Assembly (NCBI GenBank): GCA_030532405.1
Contig: JAUNLF010000011.1
Location: forward strand, 1 to 62,952
Direction of reading: 5' to 3'
Length of the DNA stretch: 62,952 nucleotides
DNA from: Actinomycetaceae bacterium
Lineage (GTDB): Bacteria > Actinomycetota > Actinomycetes > Actinomycetales > Actinomycetaceae
The stretch's first letter is position 1. Every line of letters begins with the position of its first letter. The translations under genes and the position numbers were made by a program. Of this stretch, positions 35,806 to 46,039 are shown one piece after another. The notes beneath the pieces were generated by a model. The model made no database searches, was not told the origin of the DNA, and saw only the letters and a list, made by a program, of their open reading frames with translations.

Positions 35806-36931
35806 CCTGGACTCGCCCTTAGAGGTTGCCTGCGCCTGGAGCGCAATCGTGGAACCGGGGGACGAGGCTGCCGCCCAGTTGCGTGAAACCATGGGGAGCG
35901 CTCCCGCCCTCGAATGGCTACTTTCAAAACCCGACCCGGCAACGTTGCCCGCGGATCTGACCCACGATTTGCAAGGGCGGCCGCGCCCGTGGATTAAAGC
36001 ACTAAAACGTTGGATGCCTCGCGTAGCCGACCTGGACGTGCATCGCGATCTGGCCGAGCTTGAAGCATTGGACGGCGTCGTGTTGTATCCGGAGCATCCG
36101 CAGTGGCCAAAAAAGCTCGACGACCTGGGTTTGCAGGCACCCGCAGCGCTGTGGGTGCGCGGAGACTTACAAGACTTGCCGCGCGTCGCTATCGTTGGTG
36201 CGCGGGCGTCATCGAACACGGGCAATTCGATTGCGCGCGATTTAGCGTTCAACTTGGCCCGCAAGGGGATTTCTATCGTCTCCGGAGGCGCCTTTGGCAT
36301 AGACACGGCCGCTCACAAGGGCGCCATGTCGGAGGGCCACACGGTCGCGGTCATGGCCGGGGGAGTTGCGAACCTGTATCCAATGTCGAATGAGCCCATG
36401 TTTCAAAAAATCTTAGAAAACGGTGCGATCGTCTCTGAGGTGCCACCCGCATGGCGACCTGCGCGCTGGCGATTCTTGGGTCGAAACCGGCTGATCGCGG
36501 CGCTCGCGGACGCAAGCGTCGTCGTGGAAGCGTCCAGCAGGTCGGGCGCACTTACAACTATCCGCCACGCGCGCGAGTTGAACCGCCCGGTCGGCGCGTT
36601 CCCGGGCTCAGTTAACTCGCACCTGTCCAGCGGATGCCACCAGGTGATTCGCGACGGCGTCACGCTGGTTACGTCCACCGAGGACGTCCTCGAACTCATA
36701 TCCGATATTGGTGACGCGCTTTTTGACATCCCCGCGAAGGACGATCCGGACGCAATGCCCATAAACCTTAGGCGCGTTTACGACGCTATGCCCGCAAAAT
36801 TGTCAGCTACCGCCCAGTCAATTGCCCGCGTTGGGGGAATTAGCGTCGAGGAGGTCGAGACCGCGTTGGCTACACTGATCCTCAAGGGCTATGTTGCATT
36901 CGAAGCCGGCGAGTTCAAACGCGTACGCTGA
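35792..36931 (+). CDS. dprA: DNA-processing protein DprA
   Basis: 379-aa Rossmann-fold protein that loads RecA on incoming single-stranded DNA. VAIVGARASSNTGNSIARDLA, GGAFGIDTAAHKGAM, FLGRNRLIAALADASVVVEAS and SGALTTIRHARELNRPVGAFPG are conserved. A C-terminal winged-helix region (AMPAKLSATAQSIARVGGISVEEVETAL) is present. ATG is inside the end of comM (14-bp overlap) with GGAG upstream. No comEA/EC genes lie in this window. Confidence 0.95.
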   Translation: MQSLNLDSPLEVACAWSAIVEPGDEAAAQLRETMGSAPALEWLLSKPDPATLPADLTHDLQGRPRPWIKALKRWMPRVADLDVHRDLAELEALDGVVLYPEHPQWPKKLDDLGLQAPAALWVRGDLQDLPRVAIVGARASSNTGNSIARDLAFNLARKGISIVSGGAFGIDTAAHKGAMSEGHTVAVMAGGVANLYPMSNEPMFQKILENGAIVSEVPPAWRPARWRFLGRNRLIAALADASVVVEASSRSGALTTIRHARELNRPVGAFPGSVNSHLSSGCHQVIRDGVTLVTSTEDVLELISDIGDALFDIPAKDDPDAMPINLRRVYDAMPAKLSATAQSIARVGGISVEEVETALATLILKGYVAFEAGEFKRVR

Positions 36932-37010
36932 CTCGCACGCTTTGGAGGCAGGCGATCCAGTGTCTTGGCGGCGCGGTATTGCGCGGCCCTGATGAGGTGG
37001 AGGGAGGCCA

Positions 37011-37925
37011 ATGGAACTGCACGGATCCGCGAGCGATGTTTTGTCGCGTTGGGAGCACTACTTGACGCACAGCCGCGGCATGTCGGCGCATTCGGTTCGC
37101 GCGTACATGTCGGATATTGATTCGGCGCTACAGTTCATGCTTGGCGAATCCGAGTTCGATTCCAAAGAGTTAACACCGCGGGCATTTCGCGCGTGGATTG
37201 CATCAAAGGTTCGCGAGGGCGATGCTCGCTCCTCCATTGCGCGCTACGCGGCAAGTGCCAGACTGTTTGGTCAGTGGATGACGCGCGAAGGTCTGGTTGA
37301 TGTGGATCCCACGCTGAAGCTGAAAGCAGCATCGGTGGACCAGGTGCTTCCCGACACTTTGAGTACTGAACAAGTTGGTGTGCTGTTCGACTACCTGCAG
37401 GCTAGGGCGGGTCAGGGCGACCCGGCGGATGTGCGTGACCTGGCGATCACTGAACTTATGTATTCGTGCGGCATCCGCGTTGGCGAACTCGTAGGCCTTA
37501 ACTTGTCGCACCTGAACGCCGCTGACCGGACGATCCGAGTGCTTGGCAAGGGCAGTAAAGAGCGCGTAGTCCCGTACGGCCTGCCCGCCCACGATGCCCT
37601 GCGCGTTTGGGTGGAGTCGGGCAGGCCCGCCCTCGTGAATGAAAAATCTGGGCAAGCACTGTTTCTTGGCGTCCGCGGGGCGCGAATCGATCAGCGCACT
37701 GTTCGAGAAAGATTAGAAAGGGCGTGCTCGCTGGCTGGTGTGCCTGTGATTTCTCCGCACGGACTTCGACACTCGGCAGCTACCCACATGCTTCAAGGGG
37801 GTGCAGACTTGCGGGCGGTTCAGGATTTGCTGGGACACTCGTCGTTGCAGACCACGCAGCGTTATACGCACGTGGATGCAAGCCGGTTGTCTGCAATCAT
37901 GAGGCAAGCCCATCCCAGGGCTTGA
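37011..37925 (+). CDS. xerC: Tyrosine recombinase XerC
   Basis: 304-aa site-specific recombinase that resolves chromosome dimers at dif. Catalytic residues: R156 (CGIRVGEL), a Lys in GKGSKERVVP, H250 and R253 (HGLRHSAATH), H276 (LGHSSLQTT) and Tyr285 (RYTHVD). The N-terminal SAM-like core-binding domain is complete. ATG follows GGAGGGAGG. The dprA-xerC-rpsB context favours a housekeeping XerC over a mobile-element integrase. It overlaps the M23 gene tail-to-tail by 29 bp. Confidence 0.93.
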   Translation: MELHGSASDVLSRWEHYLTHSRGMSAHSVRAYMSDIDSALQFMLGESEFDSKELTPRAFRAWIASKVREGDARSSIARYAASARLFGQWMTREGLVDVDPTLKLKAASVDQVLPDTLSTEQVGVLFDYLQARAGQGDPADVRDLAITELMYSCGIRVGELVGLNLSHLNAADRTIRVLGKGSKERVVPYGLPAHDALRVWVESGRPALVNEKSGQALFLGVRGARIDQRTVRERLERACSLAGVPVISPHGLRHSAATHMLQGGADLRAVQDLLGHSSLQTTQRYTHVDASRLSAIMRQAHPRA

Positions 37926-38400
37926 GCACCGCCTGGCCGAGCAGCAGGCTGAGTGGATTCAAGTACAGGTCCCGGTTTACTTTTACTCCCCAGTGCAAGC
38001 AGTCGCCGTCGTGGCCAGATTCAACAGTTCCAACCACGGACCCGGCGGACACCACGGAGCCCTTTCGAACAGCGGGATCGAGCGGCTCAAACGTGGAGCT
38101 AAGCCCATCACTGTGACGTATCGACACGACGTTTCGATCGGCAAGCTTACCCGCGTATATTACGGTTCCCGCCCGCGGCGCTCGAACCTGCGCTCCCACG
38201 CCGGGGCATATGTCGACACCGCGATGGCCTGGAAGCCACCGCTTTTGCGGAGGGTCGAACTGCCGTCCCAACTCCACAGGAAAATCTACGGGCGGAATCC
38301 AGCGTTCGCTCGAAGCATCGGCCGGAACCCCAGCTAGGGCTGGTGCCAGCATTACAGCGCACAAAAACAGCAAGATAGGCAACGCTTTACGAGTCTTCAT
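37897..38400 (-). CDS. Secreted M23 (LytM-type) peptidase-like protein
   Basis: 167-aa exported protein: signal peptide (LPILLFLCAVMLAPALAG) and one M23 domain. Zn ligands HRGVD and the later LHWGVKV are present, but the canonical HxH reads CLH, so the presumed catalytic His is a Cys. The same CLHWG form is common in the actinobacterial copy beside rpsB, which may be a scaffold or an activator. The minus-strand -10 TAGGTT (38412-38407) lies 6 nt before the ATG, so the mRNA is probably leaderless. Confidence 0.85.
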   Translation of the reverse strand: MKTRKALPILLFLCAVMLAPALAGVPADASSERWIPPVDFPVELGRQFDPPQKRWLPGHRGVDICPGVGAQVRAPRAGTVIYAGKLADRNVVSIRHSDGLSSTFEPLDPAVRKGSVVSAGSVVGTVESGHDGDCLHWGVKVNRDLYLNPLSLLLGQAVLKPWDGLAS

Positions 38401-38412
38401 ACGGCCAACCTA
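38401..38412 (-). promoter_or_regulatory. Leaderless -10 of the M23 gene
   Basis: Reverse strand TAGGTT, then six nucleotides and ATG. No SD is visible. Confidence 0.6.
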
Positions 38413-38700
38413 TGCACGCCCTCAAAAATCAAAGCCCCCCACGCCAGCTGGCTGGGGACACAAAAGCGACCCACCGCCTGGGGGTTCTTGATCAGACAAC
38501 AACAGGGAGTAAACCACCAAATCACCGTCAAACATCAATGGGGCGCTAAAGACGTTTAGTAACTTCTAGTCGCGGGAGTTCATGCCAAATAAAGCGGGAA
38601 AGAGCGGCCGCCTAAATCACAGACTTTCGGCCGACTGTGAAACAGGAAACATGCGACGTTAAAAAATCTTCTCTAAGTACCAAAACGGCCGCGTTTTCGC

Positions 38701-38928
38701 TAGAATCGACGCGGCACCTTCACAGGTGACTATCGCGCGTCCGATACCGCGTAAGCGGGGAACGCCAGCTTCAGTCTCGCGCCAGACCGCGGGGTGTTGG
38801 CTCCCGGACGCTAGGGCCGAAAAGGCAAAGAACTGAAACCCGAGTAGACACTCCGACGCAACCGAATGGAGGCGAAGGGGAGGGCTACTCCTTATTTTGG
38901 TGCTCACGCACCGAAAGGATACGAAAAC
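38701..38928 (+). promoter_or_regulatory. rpsB promoter and structured leader
   Basis: TAGAAT at 38701-38706 is the likely -10, giving a leader of about 215 nt. Local hairpins: CACCT/AGGTG near 38717, CCGC-GTAA-GCGG near 38745, and GGTGC-TCAC-GCACC at 38899-38912 directly before the SD GAAAGG. The arrangement suggests S2-dependent control. The rest of the 528-bp gap (38413-38700) has a GC-rich imperfect hairpin near 38432 and nothing else recognised. Confidence 0.55.
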
Positions 38929-39831
38929 ATGGCAGTTGTGACCATGCGCCAGCTTCTGGAAAGCGGTGTCCACTTCGGACACCAGACCCGTCGCTGGAAC
39001 CCGAAGATGAAGCGCTTCATTCTGACCGAGCGCAACGGCATTTACATCATTGACCTGCAGAAGACCATCGCAGACATTGACAAGGCGTACGACTTTGTCA
39101 AGGAAATGGTCGCACACGGTGGCAACATCCTGTTCGTTGGCACCAAGAAGCAGGCCCAGGAAGCCATTGAGGAGCAGGCCGAGCGCGTCGGCATGCCCTA
39201 CGTGAACCACCGTTGGCTCGGCGGCATGCTCACCAACTTCTCCACCGTTTCCAAGCGCCTCCAGCGCATGAAGGAACTTGAGCAGATCGACTTCGAGGAC
39301 GTAGCTGGCTCCGGCCGCACCAAGAAGGAACTGCTAATGATGGAGCGCGAGAAGAACAAGCTTCAGCGTTCGCTCGGCGGTATCCGCGACATGGTTAAGC
39401 TACCGTCCGCTGTTTGGATTGTTGACACGAAGAAGGAGCACCTCGCGATCGCTGAGGCGCAGAAGCTCAACATCCCCGTCGTCGCAATCCTCGACACCAA
39501 CTGTGACCCCGACGAAGTTGACTACGGCATCCCGGGCAACGATGACGCGATCCGCGCCGTTGCACTGCTCACCCGCGTTGTTGCTGACGCTTGCGCCGCC
39601 GGCCTGATGGCCCGCTCTGAGCGCCGCCAGCGCACCGGTGAAGAGAACACTCCCGAAGCTGAGCCGATGGCTGAGTGGGAGCGCGAACTCCTCGAAAACG
39701 CTGAGGGTGACGCCGCAGACAAGCCGGCCGAAGCTGCCGCTGAAGAAGGCGTAGCTGAAGAAGCTAAGACCGAGCAGCCCGCAGCCGAAGAGGCGAAGGC
39801 TGAAGAGTCCAAGGAAGCCGAGCAGGCCTAA
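38929..39831 (+). CDS. rpsB: 30S ribosomal protein S2
   Basis: 300-aa S2 with [62 protein letters not shown] and [22 protein letters not shown]. An Ala/Glu-rich C-terminal tail of about 55 residues is typical of actinobacteria. ATG follows GAAAGGA. tsf follows 32 nt later with its own SD. Confidence 0.97.
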   Translation: MAVVTMRQLLESGVHFGHQTRRWNPKMKRFILTERNGIYIIDLQKTIADIDKAYDFVKEMVAHGGNILFVGTKKQAQEAIEEQAERVGMPYVNHRWLGGMLTNFSTVSKRLQRMKELEQIDFEDVAGSGRTKKELLMMEREKNKLQRSLGGIRDMVKLPSAVWIVDTKKEHLAIAEAQKLNIPVVAILDTNCDPDEVDYGIPGNDDAIRAVALLTRVVADACAAGLMARSERRQRTGEENTPEAEPMAEWERELLENAEGDAADKPAEAAAEEGVAEEAKTEQPAAEEAKAEESKEAEQA

Positions 39832-39863
39832 CCTGTTCACCAACCCTTTGAAAGTAGGAATAC

Positions 39864-40694
39864 ATGGCGAACTACACTGCAGCTGACGTTAAGGCTCTGC
39901 GCGAGCAGACCGGCGCCGGCATGATGGACGTTAAGAAGGCACTCGACGAAGCTGACGGCGACAAGGAAAAGGCGCTTGAAATCATCCGCCTCTCCGGCCT
40001 GAAGTCCCTGTCCAAGCGTGAAGGCCGCACCGCATCCGCAGGCCTCGTAGCTGGCAAGGTCGTCGACTCGAAGGTCGGCGTCATGGTAGAAGCAAACGCT
40101 GAGACCGACTTCGTTGCGAAGAACGAGAAGTTCATTGACTTCGCAGACCAGGTTCTCGACGCCGCGGTTGCCTCCAAGGCAACGACCGTTGAGGAACTCC
40201 TCGCAGCTACCGTTGGTGACGAGACCGTACAGGACCTCGTCAACAACATGGGCGCAGTCATTGGCGAAAAGATCGAGATCGGCAACGTCTCTCGCGTTGA
40301 AGCCGACCACGTCGAGCTCTACCTGCACCAGACCTCCGCGGACCTGCCCGCACAGGTTGGCGTGCTTGTTGCAACTAACGAGGCCGGCTCCGAACTCGCC
40401 TACGATGTTGCAATGCACATTGCCGCGTTCTCCCCGGCATACCTCGACCGCAACTCCGTTCCGGAAGAGGACCTAGAGAAGGAACGCGCAACCCTCACCA
40501 AGCTCACCCTCTCTGAGGGCAAGCCGGAGCACATTGTTCCGAAGATCGTTGAGGGCCGCATGAACGCGTTCTACGCTGACAACTGCCTGGTCGACCAGGA
40601 CTTCGCTCGCGATCCGTCCAAGACTGTCGGTGAAGTTCTAAAGGCCAACAACGCTGAGGTTACGAACTACGTTCGTTTCCAGGTTGGCGCCTAA
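39864..40694 (+). CDS. tsf: Elongation factor Ts
   Basis: 276-aa guanine-nucleotide exchange factor for EF-Tu. The UBA-like N-terminus (VKALREQTGAGMMDVKKALDEADGD) and the TDFVAKNEKF core, which contacts EF-Tu, are clear. SD AAAGTAGG lies before the ATG. It is cotranscribed with rpsB and ended by the hairpin at 40709-40743. Confidence 0.97.
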   Translation: MANYTAADVKALREQTGAGMMDVKKALDEADGDKEKALEIIRLSGLKSLSKREGRTASAGLVAGKVVDSKVGVMVEANAETDFVAKNEKFIDFADQVLDAAVASKATTVEELLAATVGDETVQDLVNNMGAVIGEKIEIGNVSRVEADHVELYLHQTSADLPAQVGVLVATNEAGSELAYDVAMHIAAFSPAYLDRNSVPEEDLEKERATLTKLTLSEGKPEHIVPKIVEGRMNAFYADNCLVDQDFARDPSKTVGEVLKANNAEVTNYVRFQVGA

Positions 40695-40708
40695 CAAAAT
40701 CTGACACT

Positions 40709-40743
40709 GTGGCCTCGTCCTTCTTGCAAGGGCGGGGCCACAC
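40709..40743 (+). terminator. Hairpin after tsf
   Basis: TGTGGCCTCGTCCTT pairs with AAGGGCGGGGCCACA over 15 bp, including G-U pairs, around CTTGC. No T-run follows, so it could terminate poorly or protect the 3' end. Confidence 0.65.
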
Positions 40744-40755
40744 GTCAACTCGCGC

Positions 40756-40761
40756 TAAACT
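40756..40761 (+). promoter_or_regulatory. -10 of pyrH
   Basis: TAAACT about 60 nt upstream of the pyrH ATG, just after the tsf hairpin. Confidence 0.5.
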
Positions 40762-40821
40762 ATATACCGCGACCGGCTTCAAACCAGCCGGGTCAAACCA
40801 AGCTCTCGGAAGGCAACCTCA

Positions 40822-41565
40822 ATGACTGAACAGCCCAACCAGCCCAGGCGCGTTCTACTAAAACTATCCGGTGAAGTCTTCGGTGGAGGTTCCATCGGAC
40901 TCGACCCCGCAGTAGTTTCAGCGATCGCATCACAAATCGCGGCAGCCGTTGCCGAGGGCGTCCAAGTAGCAGTCGTTGTGGGTGGCGGAAACTTCTTCCG
41001 AGGCGCAGAACTATCCCAGCACGGCCTCGACCGTGCACGCGCGGACTACATGGGCATGCTAGGAACCGTGATGAACGCCCTCGCACTGCAAGACTTCCTG
41101 GAACAAGAAGGCGTAACCACGCGCGTACAGTCCGCAATCTCGATGCGTCAAGTTGCAGAACCCTACATTCCGCTCAAAGCAATCCGCCACCTAGAAAAAG
41201 GTCGCGTCGTAGTGTTCGGCGCGGGCGCCGGCCTGCCCTACTTCTCGACAGACACCGTGTCCGCACAGCGCGCTTTAGAGACACGTTGCAGCGAGCTACT
41301 TGTCGCAAAGAACGGTGTTGACGGGATTTACACGGCAGACCCGCGCACAAACCCCGACGCTGAAAGACTTGACTTCGTAACATACCAAGATGCGCTCGCT
41401 CGCGGCCTCAAAGTTGTGGATGCGGCAGCGTTCTCACTGTGTAAAGACAATAATCTAAACATGCGCGTGTTCGGCATGAGCGAACCGGGCAACGTCACCG
41501 CCGCGCTTCTTGGACAGAAAATCGGTACCTTGGTGGCAAACGACGAAAATAAAGAGGAGAACTAA
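40822..41565 (+). CDS. pyrH: Uridylate kinase
   Basis: 247-aa hexameric UMP kinase of the amino-acid-kinase fold. [23 protein letters not shown], the [10 protein letters not shown]-type block ([17 protein letters not shown]) and [18 protein letters not shown] are conserved. frr follows 3 nt downstream. Confidence 0.96.
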   Translation: MTEQPNQPRRVLLKLSGEVFGGGSIGLDPAVVSAIASQIAAAVAEGVQVAVVVGGGNFFRGAELSQHGLDRARADYMGMLGTVMNALALQDFLEQEGVTTRVQSAISMRQVAEPYIPLKAIRHLEKGRVVVFGAGAGLPYFSTDTVSAQRALETRCSELLVAKNGVDGIYTADPRTNPDAERLDFVTYQDALARGLKVVDAAAFSLCKDNNLNMRVFGMSEPGNVTAALLGQKIGTLVANDENKEEN

Positions 41566-41568
41566 CAA

Positions 41569-42126
41569 ATGATCGAGGATGCTCTACTAGAAGCCGAAGA
41601 CGGTATGGAAAAGGCCGTTTCCGCAACGAAGAAGGAATTCGGCAACATCCGCACCGGCCGTGCAAACCCCGAAATGTTCAACTCCCTCCTCGTTGAGTAC
41701 TACGGGGCCGCAACGCCACTACAGCAGCTAGCTTCAATCCAGATCCCCGAGGCCCGCATGGTCCTCATCAGCCCCTACGACCGCGGTTCCGTGCAAAACA
41801 TTATCGCCGCGATCCGCGAGGCCGATCTGGGTGTCAACCCGACCGACGACGGCAATGTCATCCGCTGCACCCTGCCCGCCCTCACGGAAGAACGACGCAA
41901 AGACTACGTCAAGCAGGCGCGCTCGCGCGCCGAAGAAGGCCGCATTTCTATCCGCAACGAGCGTCGCAAGGCCAAGGAAGAGCTGGAGCGCATCAAGAAG
42001 GACGGCGAAGCCGGCGAAGATGAGGTTGAGCGCGCAGAAAAGCAGCTTGAAGAACTCACCAAGAAGTTTGTGGCGACCGTCGACAGCGTGCTTGAAACCA
42101 AGGAAACTGAGCTGATGACCGTCTAA
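41569..42126 (+). CDS. frr: Ribosome recycling factor
   Basis: 185-aa factor that splits post-termination ribosomes with EF-G. FGNIRTGRANPEMFN, ISPYDRGSVQNI and the helical RRKDYVKQARSRAEEGRISIRNERRKAKEEL region are diagnostic. Start ATG is 3 nt after pyrH with SD GAGG inside pyrH. Confidence 0.97.
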   Translation: MIEDALLEAEDGMEKAVSATKKEFGNIRTGRANPEMFNSLLVEYYGAATPLQQLASIQIPEARMVLISPYDRGSVQNIIAAIREADLGVNPTDDGNVIRCTLPALTEERRKDYVKQARSRAEEGRISIRNERRKAKEELERIKKDGEAGEDEVERAEKQLEELTKKFVATVDSVLETKETELMTV

Positions 42127-42170
42127 AGACGGCAGAAAAGGCAAGCGCAGGCAAACTTCAAAGGCTGACT

Positions 42171-43040
42171 TTGGATTTACGAAGAATTACCCATCCGGGA
42201 CCTACAGAAAACCATCAGCCTCTACCTTCATCGGGGCGGGCGGGTCGCAACCTTCCCGCCGCGATTAGTGTAGGGGTGGGTCTGGCGGCCCTCGCTTTGG
42301 TGACGCTACTGCTGTCCGACACCGCGTTCATGGTAGTGATCGTAGTTGCGGTAGTTTTAGCTCTTTGGGAGCTTGCCGGCGCGTTCGCCAGGCAAAACCG
42401 CGAACTGATTCTGGCCCCCGCGTGGGTGGGCGGCATCGGCATGGTGGTTAGCGCCAGATTTTTAGGACTTGAGGCCGTGCTTGGCGCCCTCACGCTGACG
42501 GTCGTTGCGGTCGCGGTTTGGAAGCTGCTTGACGGCCCCACGATTCAGACGATCCCCGACATAACGGTGACGACATTCTCGCTAATTTACGTGCCGCTGC
42601 TGGCGTCGTTCGTGGTGCTGATACTGAACTCTCCGCACGGGGTTGCCGCAGTTATCACGTGGATTGCGCTGAGTGTTGCAAACGACCTGGGGGGTTGGGC
42701 GTTTGGAATCATGTGGGGTAAGCACCCGATGGCTCCGAAGATTTCTCCAAAGAAGTCGTGGGAAGGTTTTGCCGGCTCCCTCCTGCTATCCGTTGCCGTT
42801 GGGATTGGCACAATGATTTGGCTGGGAGGCTCCTGGTGGTGGGGCATCCCAATGGCGATCCTTACAACCATTGCGGCAACCACGGGCGACCTCGTGGAAT
42901 CATTGATTAAACGCGACGTGGGGTTAAAGGACATGTCCAACCTGCTTCCCGGGCACGGAGGTTTGATGGATAGGCTCGATTCGTTGCTGATGGTCGCTCC
43001 GGTCGTTTATTTCATATTGAAGGTGGCTATTCCGTGGTAA
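42171..43040 (+). CDS. cdsA: Phosphatidate cytidylyltransferase
   Basis: 289-aa integral membrane enzyme that makes CDP-diacylglycerol. A cytosolic N-terminus of about 28 residues is followed by at least six hydrophobic helices. The C-terminal signature [33 protein letters not shown] is complete. The start is an unusual TTG with AAAGG upstream. The gene overlaps rlmN by 7 bp. Confidence 0.94.
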   Translation: MDLRRITHPGPTENHQPLPSSGRAGRNLPAAISVGVGLAALALVTLLLSDTAFMVVIVVAVVLALWELAGAFARQNRELILAPAWVGGIGMVVSARFLGLEAVLGALTLTVVAVAVWKLLDGPTIQTIPDITVTTFSLIYVPLLASFVVLILNSPHGVAAVITWIALSVANDLGGWAFGIMWGKHPMAPKISPKKSWEGFAGSLLLSVAVGIGTMIWLGGSWWWGIPMAILTTIAATTGDLVESLIKRDVGLKDMSNLLPGHGGLMDRLDSLLMVAPVVYFILKVAIPW

Positions 43041-44284
43041 AGCGTGAAGATTCCAAGGTTTTGAAAGACGATGTGAGGTCGACTCGGCGAGGGCGGGGCG
43101 GCCGGCAGGTTATGCCTACCGACCAGGCGCCCGAAGGGGCACTTACCCCCGACGCGAAGCCGATCCTGTCGTTTGCGCCTAGGCGTAGGGGGAAGCCGCC
43201 GGCGCACTTGGCGGACTTGGATTTCGCCCAGCGCCAACAGGTCCTGGTCGATGCGGGTCTGCCGAAGTTCCGTGCCGACCAGCTGTCGCGCCACTACTTC
43301 CAACGGCATATTTCCGACCCTGCTAACATGCCCGACCTGCCCAAATCTATGGTTGACCAGGTTGAGCAGTCCCTCATGCCGCCCCTTATCGAAAAAGTGC
43401 ACACTCTAGAGACGGATGACGGCAAAACACTGAAGCACCTGTGGCAGTTGTTTGATGGTGCGCGCGTCGAGTCGGTACTCATGCGCTACCCGAACCGCAC
43501 GACGCTTTGTATCTCGAGCCAGGCGGGTTGCGGCATGGCGTGCCCGTTTTGCGCAACCGGCCAAATGGGCCTAACCCGTAACCTGTCCACCGCCGAGATT
43601 ATCGAGCAGGTTCGCGAAGCCGCATTAGCGTGCGAACGTGGCGATTTGGAGGGCGGCCCCACGCATCTTTCGAACATCGTGTTCATGGGCATGGGTGAGC
43701 CGCTTGCTAACTACCGCGCGATCATTAACTCACTGCACCGCATGATTGAGGAGCCGCCCCACGGGTTTGGCCTGTCCGCGCGAAACATTACCGTGTCCAC
43801 GGTCGGCCTCGTGCCCGCAATCGACAAACTGGCAGACCTGGGTTTCCCGGTAACACTAGCCGTTTCACTGCACGCCCCGGACGATGAGCTGCGTGACGAG
43901 TTGATCCCGATTAACTCGCGCTGGAAGGTTGGCGAACTGCTCGATGCCGCTCGCCGCTACTTCGTGAAAACGGGGCGGCGCGTGTCTATCGAGTACGCCC
44001 TGATCAAAGACATGAACGACCACCCCTGGCGCGCGCAGCTGCTGGCGGATGAGTTGAACAAGCGCGGTCACGGTTGGGCGCACGTGAACCCGATTCCTCT
44101 GAACCCGACTCCGGGTTCAATTTGGACCGCGTCAACGGCGCGCGCGCAACGCGAATTCGTCGAAACACTGCGGAAGGCGGGTATCGTTACAACTATTCGT
44201 GATACACGTGGATCAGATATTGACGGCGCATGCGGACAGTTGGCAACCTCCGTGGCGAAAGAGGAGGAATCGAGCGGTGAGTGA
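43034..44284 (+). CDS. rlmN: Dual-specificity 23S rRNA/tRNA adenine-C2 methyltransferase RlmN
   Basis: 416-aa radical SAM enzyme that methylates A2503 of 23S rRNA and A37 of some tRNAs. The [4Fe-4S] Cys are C166, C170 and C173 (CGMACPFC). The resolving Cys400 is in [20 protein letters not shown] and [11 protein letters not shown] are conserved. A basic N-terminal tail of about 50 residues is extra. The start is GTG within cdsA. Confidence 0.95.
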   Translation: MVKREDSKVLKDDVRSTRRGRGGRQVMPTDQAPEGALTPDAKPILSFAPRRRGKPPAHLADLDFAQRQQVLVDAGLPKFRADQLSRHYFQRHISDPANMPDLPKSMVDQVEQSLMPPLIEKVHTLETDDGKTLKHLWQLFDGARVESVLMRYPNRTTLCISSQAGCGMACPFCATGQMGLTRNLSTAEIIEQVREAALACERGDLEGGPTHLSNIVFMGMGEPLANYRAIINSLHRMIEEPPHGFGLSARNITVSTVGLVPAIDKLADLGFPVTLAVSLHAPDDELRDELIPINSRWKVGELLDAARRYFVKTGRRVSIEYALIKDMNDHPWRAQLLADELNKRGHGWAHVNPIPLNPTPGSIWTASTARAQREFVETLRKAGIVTTIRDTRGSDIDGACGQLATSVAKEEESSGE

Positions 44285-44831
44285 CTTTTTCCCAACCTCT
44301 AGGTTTTATCAAAAGGGCTACAGCCAGGCGGAAGTGGATGAGTTCTTTGATCATGCCCGCGAGGCGTACGAGGGCGGTGTGCCCGCGTCCGAGTTCTCTT
44401 CGGAGCAGGTGCGCCGCGCAATGTTTCCGCTGAAGCGCGGCGGCTACGACCCGGTAGCCGTTGATGCGGCCCTCGACCGTTTGGAAGCGGCGTTCGTGTC
44501 GCGCGACCGTTCGGCTCACGTGGCGGTAAACGGTGAGGAAGCGTGGCTCGACCACGTTGCTGACCGTGCAACCACCCTCTATCCGCGTCTGATCCGCCCG
44601 GTTGGGGAGCGTTTTGCCCACCCGGAGCCCGGCGAGCCCGGTTACAGAATCAAAGATGTGGATGCATTTCTTGACCGGTTGGCCCGCTTCTTTGACGATG
44701 AGGAGCTTCTTCGCGCCGACGACGTTCGCCGCGTAACCTTCCCGCCCGCGAAGGGTGAAGACGCGTACGTAGAAGGAACCGTAGACGCCTATCTTGCGCG
44801 CGTTGTAGAGATCCTTCTGTCCGTGGAGTAA
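44277..44831 (+). CDS. DivIVA-domain protein
   Basis: 184-aa cytosolic protein with two short DivIVA-like motifs: [23 protein letters not shown] at the N-terminus and a related [18 protein letters not shown] near 125-145. There is no long coiled coil as in Wag31/DivIVA, so it is not the main polarity factor. GTG start with GAGGAGG upstream; it overlaps rlmN by 8 bp. dxr follows 2 nt later. The function is unknown. Confidence 0.85.
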   Translation: MSDFFPTSRFYQKGYSQAEVDEFFDHAREAYEGGVPASEFSSEQVRRAMFPLKRGGYDPVAVDAALDRLEAAFVSRDRSAHVAVNGEEAWLDHVADRATTLYPRLIRPVGERFAHPEPGEPGYRIKDVDAFLDRLARFFDDEELLRADDVRRVTFPPAKGEDAYVEGTVDAYLARVVEILLSVE

Positions 44832-44833
44832 CC

Positions 44834-46039
44834 ATGCCCCGCCCTCTTTCCCTTTTAGGATCCACAGGTTCGATAGGCACGCAGGCCCTGGATATTGTTC
44901 GCCAGCATGCAAACATGTTGGAGGTCGAAGCCTTGGCGGCCGGCGGATCCAACGTGAATCTGCTGCTAGACCAGGCCGAAGAGTTTAAACCCCGCGTTAT
45001 TGCCTTGGCATCCGGCGATGAACACGCGGTTGCACAGGCGATGAAAGAGCGCGGGATCGACGCTGAACTTCTGGTTGGTCCAGACGCGGTATCGCAGGCT
45101 GCTGGAATGCTAGATAGCGACGGCGTGGTGTTGAACGGCATCACCGGGGGAGTGGGCTTGGAACCCACGTTAGCCGCGCTGGAGTCGGGCGCGACGCTGG
45201 CGCTTGCCAACAAAGAGTCCCTGGTAGTGGGTGCGCCCCTTGTCCGCGCCGCCCTGCAACGTCCCGGCCAAGTGGTGCCGGTAGATTCAGAACACTCCGC
45301 CATCGCCCAGTGCCTGGCCAGTGGCAAGCACGAAAAAGGCTTAACTTCCCAAAAGATCACCGGAAAGTCCGAGGTCGCTCACCTGGTGCTCACGGCCTCC
45401 GGCGGTCCCTTCCGCGGCAAAACTCGCGCGGACCTGCACGACATCACACCGCAGCAGGCCCTCAACCACCCCACGTGGGACATGGGCCCGGTGGTGACGA
45501 TCAACTCATCCACCCTCATGAATAAGGGTCTGGAGCTGATCGAAGCTAACGTCCTATTCGACATCGACCCGCAGGACATCCAGGCGGTCGTCCACCCGCA
45601 GTCGATCGTGCACTCGATGGTCACCTTCCGTGACGGCGCGACCATTGTCCAAGCTTCACCGCCGGACATGCACCTGCCAATCGCGCTGTCACTTTCGTGG
45701 CCCGACCGTTGGGATGACATCGAAGCGCCCGTCGAATGGAGCAACCCGTCCAGCTGGGACTTCGAACCCGTCGACAACGAAACGTTCCCGGCGTTGAATC
45801 TCGCGCGCCACGCAGTCGCGTCCTCGCCCACACACCCCGCGGTCATGAACGCCGCCAACGAAGTGTGCGTCGACGCCTTCATCAAGCAAAGACTGCCGTA
45901 CCTGGCTATCGTAGACACCGTTGCAAAAGTCGTTAACGAACATGAGGGTGTGCGTGAGCCCGCCCTCGAAGATATTCTTGCTGTTCAAAACTGGGCGGTG
46001 AGAAGAACCCGCGAACTAATTGGAGGATCCGCCAGGTGA
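44834..46039 (+). CDS. dxr: 1-deoxy-D-xylulose-5-phosphate reductoisomerase
   Basis: 401-aa MEP-pathway enzyme using NADPH; it is the fosmidomycin target. GSTGSIGTQALDIV is the NADPH loop, DSEHSAIAQCL holds the metal acids, and STLMNKGLELIEA is conserved. With ispG, two steps of isoprenoid supply lie in one stretch. Translation runs into rseP by a 4-bp overlap. Confidence 0.96.
   Translation: MPRPLSLLGSTGSIGTQALDIVRQHANMLEVEALAAGGSNVNLLLDQAEEFKPRVIALASGDEHAVAQAMKERGIDAELLVGPDAVSQAAGMLDSDGVVLNGITGGVGLEPTLAALESGATLALANKESLVVGAPLVRAALQRPGQVVPVDSEHSAIAQCLASGKHEKGLTSQKITGKSEVAHLVLTASGGPFRGKTRADLHDITPQQALNHPTWDMGPVVTINSSTLMNKGLELIEANVLFDIDPQDIQAVVHPQSIVHSMVTFRDGATIVQASPPDMHLPIALSLSWPDRWDDIEAPVEWSNPSSWDFEPVDNETFPALNLARHAVASSPTHPAVMNAANEVCVDAFIKQRLPYLAIVDTVAKVVNEHEGVREPALEDILAVQNWAVRRTRELIGGSAR

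Noticed and set aside
37011-37925. Integrase of a mobile element
   Set aside because: No attachment repeats or phage genes; sequence and position fit housekeeping XerC.
38401-38560. Cyclic-di-AMP riboswitch before the M23 gene
   Set aside because: Such switches precede some actinobacterial peptidases, but the conserved blocks are missing and the gene appears leaderless.
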